Below, piece by piece: positions 8,320 through 16,969 of a stretch of DNA of 49,497 bases. This stretch comes from Alphaproteobacteria bacterium (GTDB taxonomy: Bacteria; Pseudomonadota; Alphaproteobacteria; UBA9219). The stretch's first letter is position 1. Each line of letters begins with the position of its first letter. Made by a program: the position numbers and the translations under genes. The stretch is taken from assembly GCA_028708035.1 (NCBI GenBank), contig JAQVZU010000004.1, positions 1 to 49,497 on the forward strand, in the 5' to 3' direction. A model generated the notes under the pieces. That model made no database searches. It was not told the DNA's origin and saw only the letters and a program-made list of their open reading frames with translations.

Positions 8320-10017
8320 ATGGGATGGAAGCGGATTATGCAAACAAGGAACGTCTTCGGGCATGGGGCCGTTTGTTTGTTGGCGGCTGGTTTGTGTTTT
8401 AGTCTCGGTGCGTGTGATCAGACCGAAAAAGTTCGTCAAACGATCGATAAGGAAGCCGATACGGCAAAAGAGGCTTTGTCTTCTGCGCAAAATCCACCTA
8501 ATCCCGTTGCATTCGATCCTTTGACCATTACGAACAAGCTTTGGCATGGTAATACGGCTCTTAGGATGCACCGAGGAATTCCTTTTCCATCTCGTTATGA
8601 AGAACCGCGCGGCGTGACGCTTGTTTCTTCAGAGCCAATGTCGCTTTCCGATATTGCCAATGCCATCAATCAGCAGACGGGTATTCCTGTTCGTATAACC
8701 GCTTTGACGCCTCCGGGGCGGAGTGGCGGAGCGGGAAGCTCTTCCTCTTCCTCGGGGGGGGCTTCCTCGGGCGGCTCTTCCGCCCTTGAAATGCCGGTGA
8801 CTTACGAAGGCCCCCTTTCCGGGCTTCTTGATAGCATGAGTGCATTTTTTGGAATCAGCTGGCGGTATGACGGCACCTCGATTGGAATTTCGCGCTATGA
8901 AACACGGATTTTCTCGGTCGAGGCAATGCCGGGCACGCACGAGATCAACGAAGGCATGCAGGATGACCAGAGTAGCAGCAGTGGGAGCAGCAGCAGCGGA
9001 AGTGGTGGTTCCTCTTCCTCGTCTTCAACCTCGACGAATACCCTTACACAAAACTCGAAAACCACAATTAATCTCAAATATTGGGAAGAACTTTCTGGCG
9101 TTTTGAATACCATTGTCGGCGGAAATGGAAGCGCGATTATTTCTCCGACCATGGGCACCGTTACCATTACGACTACGCCTGACATCATGGCGACGGTTGC
9201 TGACTACATTGCCAAGGAAAACAGGCGGCTCGGGCGGCAAATCGCCATCAATGTTTCTATTTACACCGTTAACTTGGGAAAGAACGAGGATTTTGGCGTT
9301 GCGTTTAGCGGATTTCTTAAGCATTTATCTGGACAGATTCACAATATCCAGTATCAATCCGCTACTGCGCCGACCAATTCTAGCTTGACTGGAAGCGTTG
9401 GCACTCTTAGCCTTGCCATTCTCAACGGAGCGAATTCAAGATCGACGACCAATGAGGTCTTTAAGGCTTTGTCGGCTGTTGGCGATACCACGACAGTGGC
9501 TCAGTTTCCAATGACGACGCTTAACAACCGGCCAGTATCGCGCCGGATCGGCACAGATACGACCTATATTGCTTCGGTCAATGCCGTTACGGCGACGGGG
9601 ACTACCACGGCTACGACATTTACGCCTGTTGTTTCCACGATTCACGATGGCTTTTCACTTCAATTGACGCCGAGACTGCTTGATGACGGGCGCATTCTTC
9701 TTCAGTATTCCCTTGGTTTGATCGGCATTCAAAGCATGGGCGCTACGACCTTTGACGAAGGAGGCGGGGTTCAGGTTCCTCTTTCGCTTCCCATTACGGA
9801 TAACCGCATTTTTGTTCAACAGTCGATGTTGCGTAGTGGTCAGACCCTTGTGATCGGCGGCGTCGATCAAACGAAGATGCAGCAGAGCAAGCAGGGGGTG
9901 GGGACGCCTGAAAACTTTGTTCTTGGGGGAGGCACCTCTAGTCAGGAAGATCATCTTATGATGTTCATTTCCGTTACGCCCCAAGTCATGGATGTTGCGG
10001 TTGAGGAGCAAAGCTGA
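8320..10017 (+). CDS. pilN: Type IVb pilus outer-membrane lipoprotein secretin, PilN-like
   Basis: A 565-aa secretin subunit. ATG 8320 is favoured by GGAG at 8310-8313; ATG 8314 and 8338 are possible. The signal peptide ends in a lipobox, FSLGAC (Cys32), as in PilN/BfpB-type lipoprotein secretins. N-terminal modules run to about residue 330 and are interrupted by two Ser/Gly tracts (about 134-154 and 215-241). The C-terminal secretin domain contains HDGFSLQLTPRLLDDGRILL, VPLSLPITDNRIF and SMLRSGQTLVIGG, and ends LMMFISVTPQVMD. Secretins form the gated outer-membrane pore through which the pilus passes. The stop overlaps the pilO start by one base. Confidence 0.9.
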   Translation: MGWKRIMQTRNVFGHGAVCLLAAGLCFSLGACDQTEKVRQTIDKEADTAKEALSSAQNPPNPVAFDPLTITNKLWHGNTALRMHRGIPFPSRYEEPRGVTLVSSEPMSLSDIANAINQQTGIPVRITALTPPGRSGGAGSSSSSSGGASSGGSSALEMPVTYEGPLSGLLDSMSAFFGISWRYDGTSIGISRYETRIFSVEAMPGTHEINEGMQDDQSSSSGSSSSGSGGSSSSSSTSTNTLTQNSKTTINLKYWEELSGVLNTIVGGNGSAIISPTMGTVTITTTPDIMATVADYIAKENRRLGRQIAINVSIYTVNLGKNEDFGVAFSGFLKHLSGQIHNIQYQSATAPTNSSLTGSVGTLSLAILNGANSRSTTNEVFKALSAVGDTTTVAQFPMTTLNNRPVSRRIGTDTTYIASVNAVTATGTTTATTFTPVVSTIHDGFSLQLTPRLLDDGRILLQYSLGLIGIQSMGATTFDEGGGVQVPLSLPITDNRIFVQQSMLRSGQTLVIGGVDQTKMQQSKQGVGTPENFVLGGGTSSQEDHLMMFISVTPQVMDVAVEEQS

Positions 10018-11285
10018 TGGCATCTGGTGTCGTTTCTGTCGGGCGCCATCGTTATGCTGTAGGCCTTTACTGGGAAAACAGTCCCGGCAGGGGACGGGTC
10101 GCTCAAATTGCCAAAGAGGCCGCTGCTCAGCCGGGGCAGCAGGCAGACTTCTTTGCTGTGCGGCCGGGCACTAAAAATGGTCGTATTCCGCAATTTGGCC
10201 TTTGCTCGGGCGAAGCGGGGCAGACTTCGGGGCTACCGGTTCTTTCCGCTTGTCTTGCGAGCCAGATTCCGGGTTCTTGGGCAGGCGCCTTCCGCCTCCA
10301 GGAAGGTATTGTGGTCATTATTGTTCGGGACGATTTAATCGTTCCGGATGGCGATCTGTTTTTTTCGGAAGAAACTGAAGCGCGCGATCGTTTGATACAA
10401 GAAATCGGGTTTGGTGGACTTCAAGCCACATATGCTCCGGAAGCGTGGTCCATTCCGGGTGCGGACTCCATTCCTCTAACTCTTATTCTTAACGATAATA
10501 ATGACATCAAGCTGCAGCGGGTGTCTATTCCGACCAAGGTCAAAATGCTGGTCGGCGCGGCGTCTGCCATTTTTTTGGCCATTTTAGGTTCGGTCTGGTA
10601 CTGGCAGTCGAGGATTGAAGAAGAAAAGGTTGCTCAGGTGCAGATTCAGGAAGAACGCTCCCGGCAGATGCGTTCTGTAACCTCGTTCGGTAAGCAGCAA
10701 ATGCCTCCTGCCGAGTATGACCGGGTTTGGGAAAAAGAGCCGCCGGTTACTAAGCTTATTGAGGGGTGTGCGGAGGGGATAAAACTTGTTCCTTCGCGGA
10801 TTCACGGTTGGACAATGTCCACTATGTCGTGCAACGGAAGATCTATTTCGCTGACATGGCAGCGCGTAATGGAAGCAGGTTCTGTCAAACCTCCAGAAGG
10901 GGCTTCTGTCAGTGTAGATGGGGGTAGCGCTACTCAATCGGTTGCTCTTCCTGGGCTTGAGAAGCGTGGACCCGAAAGTTTAAAAAATATTAACGATATA
11001 ACAAATCGTTTTCTGCTTCAGAACTGGCCAGGAAATGTTTCACGAGCGGCGGATGACCCGCCTCCGCCCCCGCCTCCTGGGTATCAAGGTGAATGGAATC
11101 CCCCCCCCGCGCCGTGGGTTAAGCGTTCCTTTACGCTTAATGTGCCACAAATACCAGGAGTGCTCCCCGGATATATAGGCGATTTACCCGGGGCGATCGT
11201 GAGCAACATGTCATATCAGCCAGGAGGATCCGTAGCGGGCTCTTCGTGGCGTGTCGAAGGGGTCATTTATGAGAATCGCAAATAG
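10017..11285 (+). CDS. pilO: Type IVb pilus inner-membrane protein PilO-like
   Basis: A 422-aa bitopic protein. It has a cytoplasmic-type N-terminal domain of about 175 residues that opens with VSVGRHRYAVGLYWE, then one transmembrane helix (about 180-197), a short charged coiled segment (IEEEKVAQVQIQEE) and a periplasmic C-terminal domain with a proline-rich patch (DPPPPPPPG). This layout fits the PilO2/type 4b PilO family of R64-like pili. GAGGAG at 10003-10008 is a strong ribosome site and the start overlaps the pilN stop (TGATG). It probably links the ATPase/platform to the secretin across the inner membrane. The name follows gene order and layout. Confidence 0.78.
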   Translation: MASGVVSVGRHRYAVGLYWENSPGRGRVAQIAKEAAAQPGQQADFFAVRPGTKNGRIPQFGLCSGEAGQTSGLPVLSACLASQIPGSWAGAFRLQEGIVVIIVRDDLIVPDGDLFFSEETEARDRLIQEIGFGGLQATYAPEAWSIPGADSIPLTLILNDNNDIKLQRVSIPTKVKMLVGAASAIFLAILGSVWYWQSRIEEEKVAQVQIQEERSRQMRSVTSFGKQQMPPAEYDRVWEKEPPVTKLIEGCAEGIKLVPSRIHGWTMSTMSCNGRSISLTWQRVMEAGSVKPPEGASVSVDGGSATQSVALPGLEKRGPESLKNINDITNRFLLQNWPGNVSRAADDPPPPPPPGYQGEWNPPPAPWVKRSFTLNVPQIPGVLPGYIGDLPGAIVSNMSYQPGGSVAGSSWRVEGVIYENRK

Positions 11286-12123
11286 CTTTTGTTTGCCGGG
11301 CCAGTCTATGAGGAGCTTTGTGGCTGCGGTCCTATGCGTTTTCGGGGCTTGCTTGTCCGCATCCGCGAGCGCCCAATCCTCCACAGAGGCAGTCCCGGTT
11401 GCGTCAACGACCGATGCTGTTGCTGTTTCTTCTCCTGCGAAAACAGTTCAATCTGCATCTGAGACGGCATCTCCTGCCACTGGCAGCGCTCTTACTTCTG
11501 CCTCAGCTACGTCGACAACCGCAGCAAAGGAGAGCATTGAGAAGAGCATGGCGAAAATAGAAGACAAGCTTATCGAAAGCGCAAAAGCCGACGTTAAAAA
11601 GCTCGACAACGTTTCCGATGAGACTACTCTTTCCGAGCTTAATCGCGTGCGCCAGACGATTTCTCGCATTGAAGCGATGATTGATGTTGAAAAGCGCTTG
11701 AATGAACTCGAAAAGATTCGCAACGATCGCAACAAGAACGCTTCCACTTTAGCAGCATCCGGCTTGTCCGGGAGTTTAGCTGCGGCTATTCCTGCAAGCG
11801 CTTTGGCCATGCCTCGTTCAGGCGCGGCTGGAGTTCCTGGCGGAAGCTCTGGAGCGGATCGTGGGGATAACGCGGCGCGGCCGCAGCGCGTTGTTTCCTC
11901 TCCGCGCCGTCCGGCGTTACAACGTATCGCAGGCGCTGCGGGCAAATATATGGCTATCATGAAAGTGGGAGAAGAGACAAAGTCCTTAAGGATTGGTGAT
12001 AAGGTTTCCGATGGCGAATATGTTCGGTCAATTACCTCTTCGTCCGTTGAGATCGGTGGAAAGAGGTCCTCTTATACGTTGCGCGTCAAGAACGTTGATT
12101 CAGTTCACGGCATCGTGCGTTGA
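11269..12123 (+). CDS. pilP: Type IVb pilus biogenesis protein PilP-like
   Basis: A 284-aa exported protein. ATG 11269 has AAGGGG at 11256-11261 seven bases upstream and overlaps the end of pilO by 17 bases; a GTG at 11251 and an internal ATG at 11308 are alternatives. The N-terminus is a signal peptide or anchor (core FVAAVLCVFGACLSASASA). A Ser/Thr/Ala-rich segment and a charged coiled-coil (about 95-155, KIEDKLIESAKADVKKLDNV) follow. The C-terminal globular part (about 205-284) contains YMAIMKVGEETKSLRIGDKV and KNVDSVHGIVR, like the PilP/GspC-type homology region that contacts the secretin. An 84-base gap precedes pilQ. Confidence 0.72.
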   Translation: MRIANSFCLPGQSMRSFVAAVLCVFGACLSASASAQSSTEAVPVASTTDAVAVSSPAKTVQSASETASPATGSALTSASATSTTAAKESIEKSMAKIEDKLIESAKADVKKLDNVSDETTLSELNRVRQTISRIEAMIDVEKRLNELEKIRNDRNKNASTLAASGLSGSLAAAIPASALAMPRSGAAGVPGGSSGADRGDNAARPQRVVSSPRRPALQRIAGAAGKYMAIMKVGEETKSLRIGDKVSDGEYVRSITSSSVEIGGKRSSYTLRVKNVDSVHGIVR

Positions 12124-12207
12124 TAGGGGGATTGTCGATCGCCATGGAAGGGGAGGAATGCTTGTTAATCTGCTATATTCGTCTCCAGCGCTCTAAAGGA
12201 ATGTTGC

Positions 12208-14145
12208 GTGCTCAATTTGGCCAATCTAGTGGAGAAGAAGCTTAAGGCTTTAGGCAAGCCAGCCTTTCTTGCGCCTGATAAAAAAAATAAAACGGCTCTT
12301 GCTTCAAAGAATTCTTCAGCGCCGCGACACGAAGATTCACGCCGACCGTCGCTTGAGAATATTCCTCGTACTCCCGGGGAGGCACAGCAAGCTGAAGCGC
12401 AGTCTGTTTCCAAAGAGGGCGCCCCGCTTGCTCCGGTTTCTATTCCCCAAACGGAAACCGTCAAGGTCGAGGACGAGCGCTCGCTGCCCCTCCTTTTCGC
12501 AGGCTCTGTTCTGACGGCGGCAAGTGGATTGCTTAAGGTTCCTGAAGAGGCGCGGAATCTCTGCGCTTTGTTCGACAACGGGTTATGGCTCGTCAGCGCT
12601 TCGCACAGGCGCTCGCCACTTGTGACGTCGGTGGCTCAAGCGGCCAAGCGTCAGGGGTACAAGGTCGATGAACCGAAGTACGTCACCCCGAATATTATCA
12701 TTCAGGCGTACCTTTATGCGGAGAGAAGCCAAAACGCTTCGCGTTACGACGAGAATAATGCGCGCCGCCGTATTGTCGCGACCCTTGAACAAGCCGTTCA
12801 GATGGGCGCGAACGACATTCATATTGAGTCCGTCAACGGGCGCGCGGTTGTGCAATTCCGCATCGACGGTTCGCTGCGCAGGCAGGATGTGTGGACGCAG
12901 GTCGAGGGCGATCAATTTCTTGCTGCCGTGTATTCCCACTCGATAGGCCAGTCTGGCGCGACCTCGAATTTTCAGGAGCCGCAGGCCGCCATGCTGACCT
13001 CGGACGCGCGCGGTAAGGAAGTCATTACTTTGCCGAAGGGAGTTATCTCGGTACGGTGCCAGTGGGTTCCTTTGGCTAATGGCGGCGCATATCTTGATAT
13101 GCGCCTGTCTTACGATTCGGCGCATCTGTGGGGCGAAAACTTCGTGATGGCCGACGTTGATTCGCTCGGGTTTTCTCAAGAGCAATTGCGCGTTGTCCAA
13201 AGCCTTCGCGCAGCGCCTGGCGGATTGCGCATTTTTTCGGGACCCGTCAATCAGGGTAAAACCACTACGTTGCGTGTCGTGCTCAATAGGCGCATGGTCG
13301 AAACCGAAATGCGGCTCAACTGTCTTCTTATCGAAGATCCGCCTGAAGGCGGCGTCATTGGCTCTCGCCAGATTGGTGTATCGGCGTCCGTCAAGGATGA
13401 GGAGCGCGAGAAGACGTTCGTTGAAATTATGCGATGCGCACTGCGCCTTGATCCAGATATTGTGATGCTGGGCGAGGTTCGCGATATGCAGACTGCGCAA
13501 TTTGCGTTCCGCTTGGCGTTGACAGGTCGCCAAGTTTATACAACGGGGCACGTTTATTCGGCTCTTGCTACACCAAAGCGTCTTCGCGATATTGGCGTGG
13601 AGCCTTATATCGTTTACGATCATAACCTCGTGCGAGGCATGGCTTGCCAACGCTTATTGCGCAGCATGTGCCCGCATTGCCGCATTCCGCTTGAGCGGGC
13701 GTGTTCGGAACTTGGGCCGTCCATTCGCGAACTGGCGCGACGCGTCCGTGCAGGGCTTGCGGTGATGGAGGCCAGCCGCAACAAAGTCAATGTCGGCAAG
13801 CCAATAATGGACTGTTTGAACGAACCCGACCTAAGCAACGTTTTTCTAGCCAATCCTGAAGGCTGTCCTCAATGCTACAAAGGACGGCAAGGCCGTACCG
13901 TTTGCGCGGAGATCATCGAGACCGATGCGAAGCTGATGTCCCTTTTGCAGGACAACCGCGAGGACGAGGCCGAGCGCTATTGGCTATCTCCTGCGGGGCT
14001 CAATGGCATCAACATGTTGCAGCGGGGGCTGGAAAAAGTCAGGGGCGGTGAGGTTTCTCCGGATGATGCCGAATTTGAACTCGGTATTTTTGCGCGTCCT
14101 CGCGAGCTTCTTGAAGTCGAACAGAAACTTGGACTTATGAAATGA
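12208..14145 (+). CDS. pilQ: Type IVb pilus assembly ATPase, PilQ/GspE-like
   Basis: A 645-aa secretion ATPase that powers pilus extension. GTG 12208 follows AAAGGA (12195-12200). After a variable N-terminal region, the N2 domain shows LEQAVQMGANDIHIESVNGR. Walker A is GPVNQGKT (345-352), without the usual GSGKT spelling but fitting GxxxxGKT. The Walker B/Asp-box region reads LRLDPDIVMLGEVRD (GEVRD at 422-426) and the His box is TGHVYSA. Two CxxC pairs (MCPHC and GCPQC) form the zinc site typical of GspE/PilB ATPases. No separate retraction ATPase (PilT) is visible. The stop overlaps pilR as ATGA. Confidence 0.92.
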   Translation: MLNLANLVEKKLKALGKPAFLAPDKKNKTALASKNSSAPRHEDSRRPSLENIPRTPGEAQQAEAQSVSKEGAPLAPVSIPQTETVKVEDERSLPLLFAGSVLTAASGLLKVPEEARNLCALFDNGLWLVSASHRRSPLVTSVAQAAKRQGYKVDEPKYVTPNIIIQAYLYAERSQNASRYDENNARRRIVATLEQAVQMGANDIHIESVNGRAVVQFRIDGSLRRQDVWTQVEGDQFLAAVYSHSIGQSGATSNFQEPQAAMLTSDARGKEVITLPKGVISVRCQWVPLANGGAYLDMRLSYDSAHLWGENFVMADVDSLGFSQEQLRVVQSLRAAPGGLRIFSGPVNQGKTTTLRVVLNRRMVETEMRLNCLLIEDPPEGGVIGSRQIGVSASVKDEEREKTFVEIMRCALRLDPDIVMLGEVRDMQTAQFAFRLALTGRQVYTTGHVYSALATPKRLRDIGVEPYIVYDHNLVRGMACQRLLRSMCPHCRIPLERACSELGPSIRELARRVRAGLAVMEASRNKVNVGKPIMDCLNEPDLSNVFLANPEGCPQCYKGRQGRTVCAEIIETDAKLMSLLQDNREDEAERYWLSPAGLNGINMLQRGLEKVRGGEVSPDDAEFELGIFARPRELLEVEQKLGLMK

Positions 14146-15239
14146 AAGAGATCGAAGAAAAACTGGCGGAGCTGGAGTCGCGGCTGACAAAATGGCAGTT
14201 TCGCATGAACCGAAAGGTGCGCTATCGCATTTATCGCAAGCTTGAGGGAATGCTTAGGTCAAACGAAGCATTGTCGCGATCACTTGATCGCCTTTATCAG
14301 AACGTCACCGAAATTGGCAAATATCCAAAACGGCCTGCGGCAATCGCGCTACGTGAATGGTTTCTTAAAGACCGTGCCGGTATTTCTCTTTCCACAGCGA
14401 TGGAAGGATGGGTTCCGACCGGCGAACTGTATCTGATTCGAGCGGGCGAGGAATCCGGGGCGTTGGCGCGGACATTGAGCTTTATTCAGGTTATGGGGGA
14501 GCGAGGCCGAGAAATGCGTGAGGCCGTCAGCTACGCTATAGGATATCCTGCCTTTATCACCCTGCTTGTCGGTTTCGTTATTTGGACGTTCAGCGTCAAT
14601 CTGATTGCCAATATGCGCGCTAATGCTCCGAAAAATGTTGTCGAGTCCATGGGCGCGGTTGTGCCGTTTTCTGATTTTATTGCCTCCTATGGACTTTGGG
14701 TCATCTTCTTACTGCTCATCATAGTGGGGACGATTGCGACAACGCTTCCGTTCTGGCGAGGGGCGATGCGATCGAAATTTGACATGTATCCGCCGTGGTC
14801 TTGGTATCGCGTTATGCAGGGGTCCGGTTTTTTGATGGGACTTTCGGCTCTGCTGGGGTCGCAGGTACCCCTTAAACGTTCGCTAGAGATTCTCGAAGAA
14901 GAGGGAAATCCATGGATCCGTGAACGCATCTGTGCCGCGCGACAAAGAGTTTTGCGCGGTCATAACCTTGGTGAAGCTTTACGCCTTAGCGGGACCAACT
15001 TTCCTGCGCCGGAAATCGCCATTGACCTTGAAATTCTGGCCGAACGCGCCGATGTGGGGCAAGTTATCGAAATGGTGACAGAAGATTGGATGCGCGATCA
15101 GGTGGAATCCATGAAGGGGCAGGCGGTGCTGATCCGTAACGTCGGCATGGCTATTGTTGGTGGCATTATCGCTTGGACGATGGGGTCCATTTTCAGCGTT
15201 GTGGGCGAACTATCAAAGGGCGGCGGGACACGTTTTTAG
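14142..15239 (+). CDS. pilR: Type IVb pilus inner-membrane platform protein, PilR/GspF-like
   Basis: A 365-aa platform protein with two T2SSF-type cytoplasmic domains and three or more hydrophobic helices (AFITLLVGFVIWTFSVNLI, WVIFLLLIIVGTIATTLPF, and MAIVGGIIAWTMGSIF near the C-terminus). The family signatures GELYLIRAGEESGALARTL and ILAERADVGQVIEMV mark the two repeats. In type IVb systems this protein sits under the secretin and works with the ATPase. It is the last gene of the plus-strand pilus set; its stop overlaps the stop of the convergent yggS gene by 4 bases. No pilin follows. Confidence 0.9.
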   Translation: MKEIEEKLAELESRLTKWQFRMNRKVRYRIYRKLEGMLRSNEALSRSLDRLYQNVTEIGKYPKRPAAIALREWFLKDRAGISLSTAMEGWVPTGELYLIRAGEESGALARTLSFIQVMGERGREMREAVSYAIGYPAFITLLVGFVIWTFSVNLIANMRANAPKNVVESMGAVVPFSDFIASYGLWVIFLLLIIVGTIATTLPFWRGAMRSKFDMYPPWSWYRVMQGSGFLMGLSALLGSQVPLKRSLEILEEEGNPWIRERICAARQRVLRGHNLGEALRLSGTNFPAPEIAIDLEILAERADVGQVIEMVTEDWMRDQVESMKGQAVLIRNVGMAIVGGIIAWTMGSIFSVVGELSKGGGTRF

Positions 15240-15880
15240 AAATGGCTTGGTCGAGGCCCAAAAATGGCTGTGCCTATCCGGACTTCTGTCGCGCCGCGTT
15301 CAATCGCTTTTTCGTAGTCTCCGCTCATGCCCATGCTGATGTGGGACAACGATAGAATATCGGCGAGCTCTTTCAGCTTTTTGAAATAGCTCTGGGGATT
15401 CTCGCCTTCTGGCGGAATGCACATCAGGCCGACGACGTTTAAGCCGCATACGTCGCGGCTGTAGGCGAGGAGGCTTCCGATTTCTGTAACTGTGGGCGCG
15501 ATGCCTGTTTTCTTCGGTTCGTCGCCAAACTTTACTTCGATATAGAAGCTCGGTCTTTTGCCTGTTTCCTGAAGTGCTTTTGCAAGTTCTTTCGCAAGTT
15601 CACGGCTATCAAGCGTTTGGATGACATCGAAGATTTCGACGGCAGCTTTGGCCTTATTTTTCTGTAAATGGCCGATGAGGTGCAGTTCGATGTCCGGGTA
15701 TTCCGCACGCAAGTCGCGAAATTTTTCCTGCGCCTCCTTGACATAATTTTCCCCGAAAACGCGCTGGCCCCCATCAAGCGCTTCTCTTACTGCTTCTTCG
15801 GGGTGAAACTTGCTGACGGCGATCAGCTTGGCTTTTCCGATGCGCGCCCTGATTTCGGCGAGGTTTGAGGCGATAGTCAT
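15236..15880 (-). CDS. yggS: PLP homeostasis protein YggS/PROSC
   Basis: A 214-aa alanine-racemase-fold protein. The PLP lysine lies in LIAVSKF, and the FGENYVKEAQEKF, HLIGHLQKNKAK and MGMSGDYEKAIERGATEVRIG motifs define the family. It binds pyridoxal phosphate and helps balance free PLP and amino-acid pools; no catalytic activity is established. ATG 15880 is chosen because it overlaps the mltG stop as ATGA and begins MTIASNLAEI; the frame extends ten residues further into mltG. The region IGTAIFGPR near the C-terminus is also typical. Confidence 0.95.
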   Translation of the reverse strand: MTIASNLAEIRARIGKAKLIAVSKFHPEEAVREALDGGQRVFGENYVKEAQEKFRDLRAEYPDIELHLIGHLQKNKAKAAVEIFDVIQTLDSRELAKELAKALQETGKRPSFYIEVKFGDEPKKTGIAPTVTEIGSLLAYSRDVCGLNVVGLMCIPPEGENPQSYFKKLKELADILSLSHISMGMSGDYEKAIERGATEVRIGTAIFGPRPSHF

Positions 15881-16917
15881 GGGCGCGTTGCGCTTTCGAT
15901 CTTGCGCCACGAGGCAACGTTGCGGTTATGGGCCTCAAGATCACTAGAAAAAACGTGGCCGCCGCTCCCGTTAGCGACAAAGTAAAGATAATTATGGCGT
16001 TCGGGGTGCAGGACCGCCTCAAGGGCCGCGCGACCGGGATTGCATATCGGCTGTGGCGGGATGCCGGTGTTTGTGTAGGTGTTGATGGGTGAGGGCGTTG
16101 TCAAGTCGTTGTGCGTTAGAGGGCGATTGAGGGACGTTTTGCCATTCGTTAGCGCATAAATCACTGTGGGGTCGGATTGCAGACGCATGTTGCGACGCAG
16201 GCGATTAAAAAAGACGCCTGCGATTCTTGCGCGCTCGGAGGGCTTTCCTGTCTCTTTCTCGACGATTGAGGCCAGCGCAAGGGCTTCGTCGATCGATTTC
16301 ATCGGCGCATCTTTGTCCCGGGCCGCCCAGAGCTCGCGGATCTTTTCGCGCATGGCTTTTTGCATGCGCGTAAGGATGCCTTCTCGGCTGTCGTTGTACG
16401 TATAGTGATAGGTTTCGGGTAGCAGCGATCCTTCAGGCGGGACAGAAGGAATAGTTCCGGAAAGAGCCGGGGCGGACATCAGCAGCTTGACGATTTCGGT
16501 CGAGGTCAGTCCTTCGGCGGCGGTAAACGTGTGCACGACGCTGATTCCTTCGTGCATGATTCGCGCGATGTCGATCGGCCTTGCCTTTGCGGGAATCGCA
16601 TATTCGCCTGCCTTCAAGGGGCCTGCGATCAAAGCCGCGATGCGGAAAAGGAAAGGAGAATAAACAGCTTTCTCCTGAACCAGTTGCGTCCCAATGTCCG
16701 ACGTTCGGGTTCCGTGGGCCACAATCACGTTTTTAGATTGATCGAGCGGGCCCGGTGCAAAGGCAGCTCCGATGCATGCGGCTGAAATTGCGAGGCCGAG
16801 CAAAATTGAGCCATAGATTATGGAAGCAATCCTCGGAAATGGAGAACGAGAGATTGGGGCTCCGGGTTCGAAGCTTGAGGAACTAGGGGAAGGCGGTTCT
16901 GGAGGCAGTGCGGTCAT
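15877..16917 (-). CDS. mltG: Endolytic murein transglycosylase MltG
   Basis: A 346-aa YceG-like protein. A short cytoplasmic N-terminus is followed by one transmembrane helix (IYGSILLGLAISAACIGAAF). The periplasmic part has a LysM-like module and the catalytic segment ALASIVEKETG with its glutamate, followed by RIAGVFFNRLRRNMRLQSDP and the THNDLTTPSPINTY motif. MltG cleaves nascent glycan strands and is thought to set their length. It lies upstream of and overlaps yggS; aroA is 52 bases upstream on the same strand, so the three may be cotranscribed. Confidence 0.95.
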   Translation of the reverse strand: MTALPPEPPSPSSSSFEPGAPISRSPFPRIASIIYGSILLGLAISAACIGAAFAPGPLDQSKNVIVAHGTRTSDIGTQLVQEKAVYSPFLFRIAALIAGPLKAGEYAIPAKARPIDIARIMHEGISVVHTFTAAEGLTSTEIVKLLMSAPALSGTIPSVPPEGSLLPETYHYTYNDSREGILTRMQKAMREKIRELWAARDKDAPMKSIDEALALASIVEKETGKPSERARIAGVFFNRLRRNMRLQSDPTVIYALTNGKTSLNRPLTHNDLTTPSPINTYTNTGIPPQPICNPGRAALEAVLHPERHNYLYFVANGSGGHVFSSDLEAHNRNVASWRKIESATRP

Positions 16918-16969
16918 CGCTTAAGGATGGGGCGTCTAGGCTTAGAGGTCAAGAGGGCCAGGGTCGGCA

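Noticed and set aside
12158-12196. 12-codon frame MLVNLLYSSPAL between pilP and pilQ with GGGGAGG upstream
   Set aside because: The ribosome site is only one base from the ATG and there is no coupling to pilQ; not supported.
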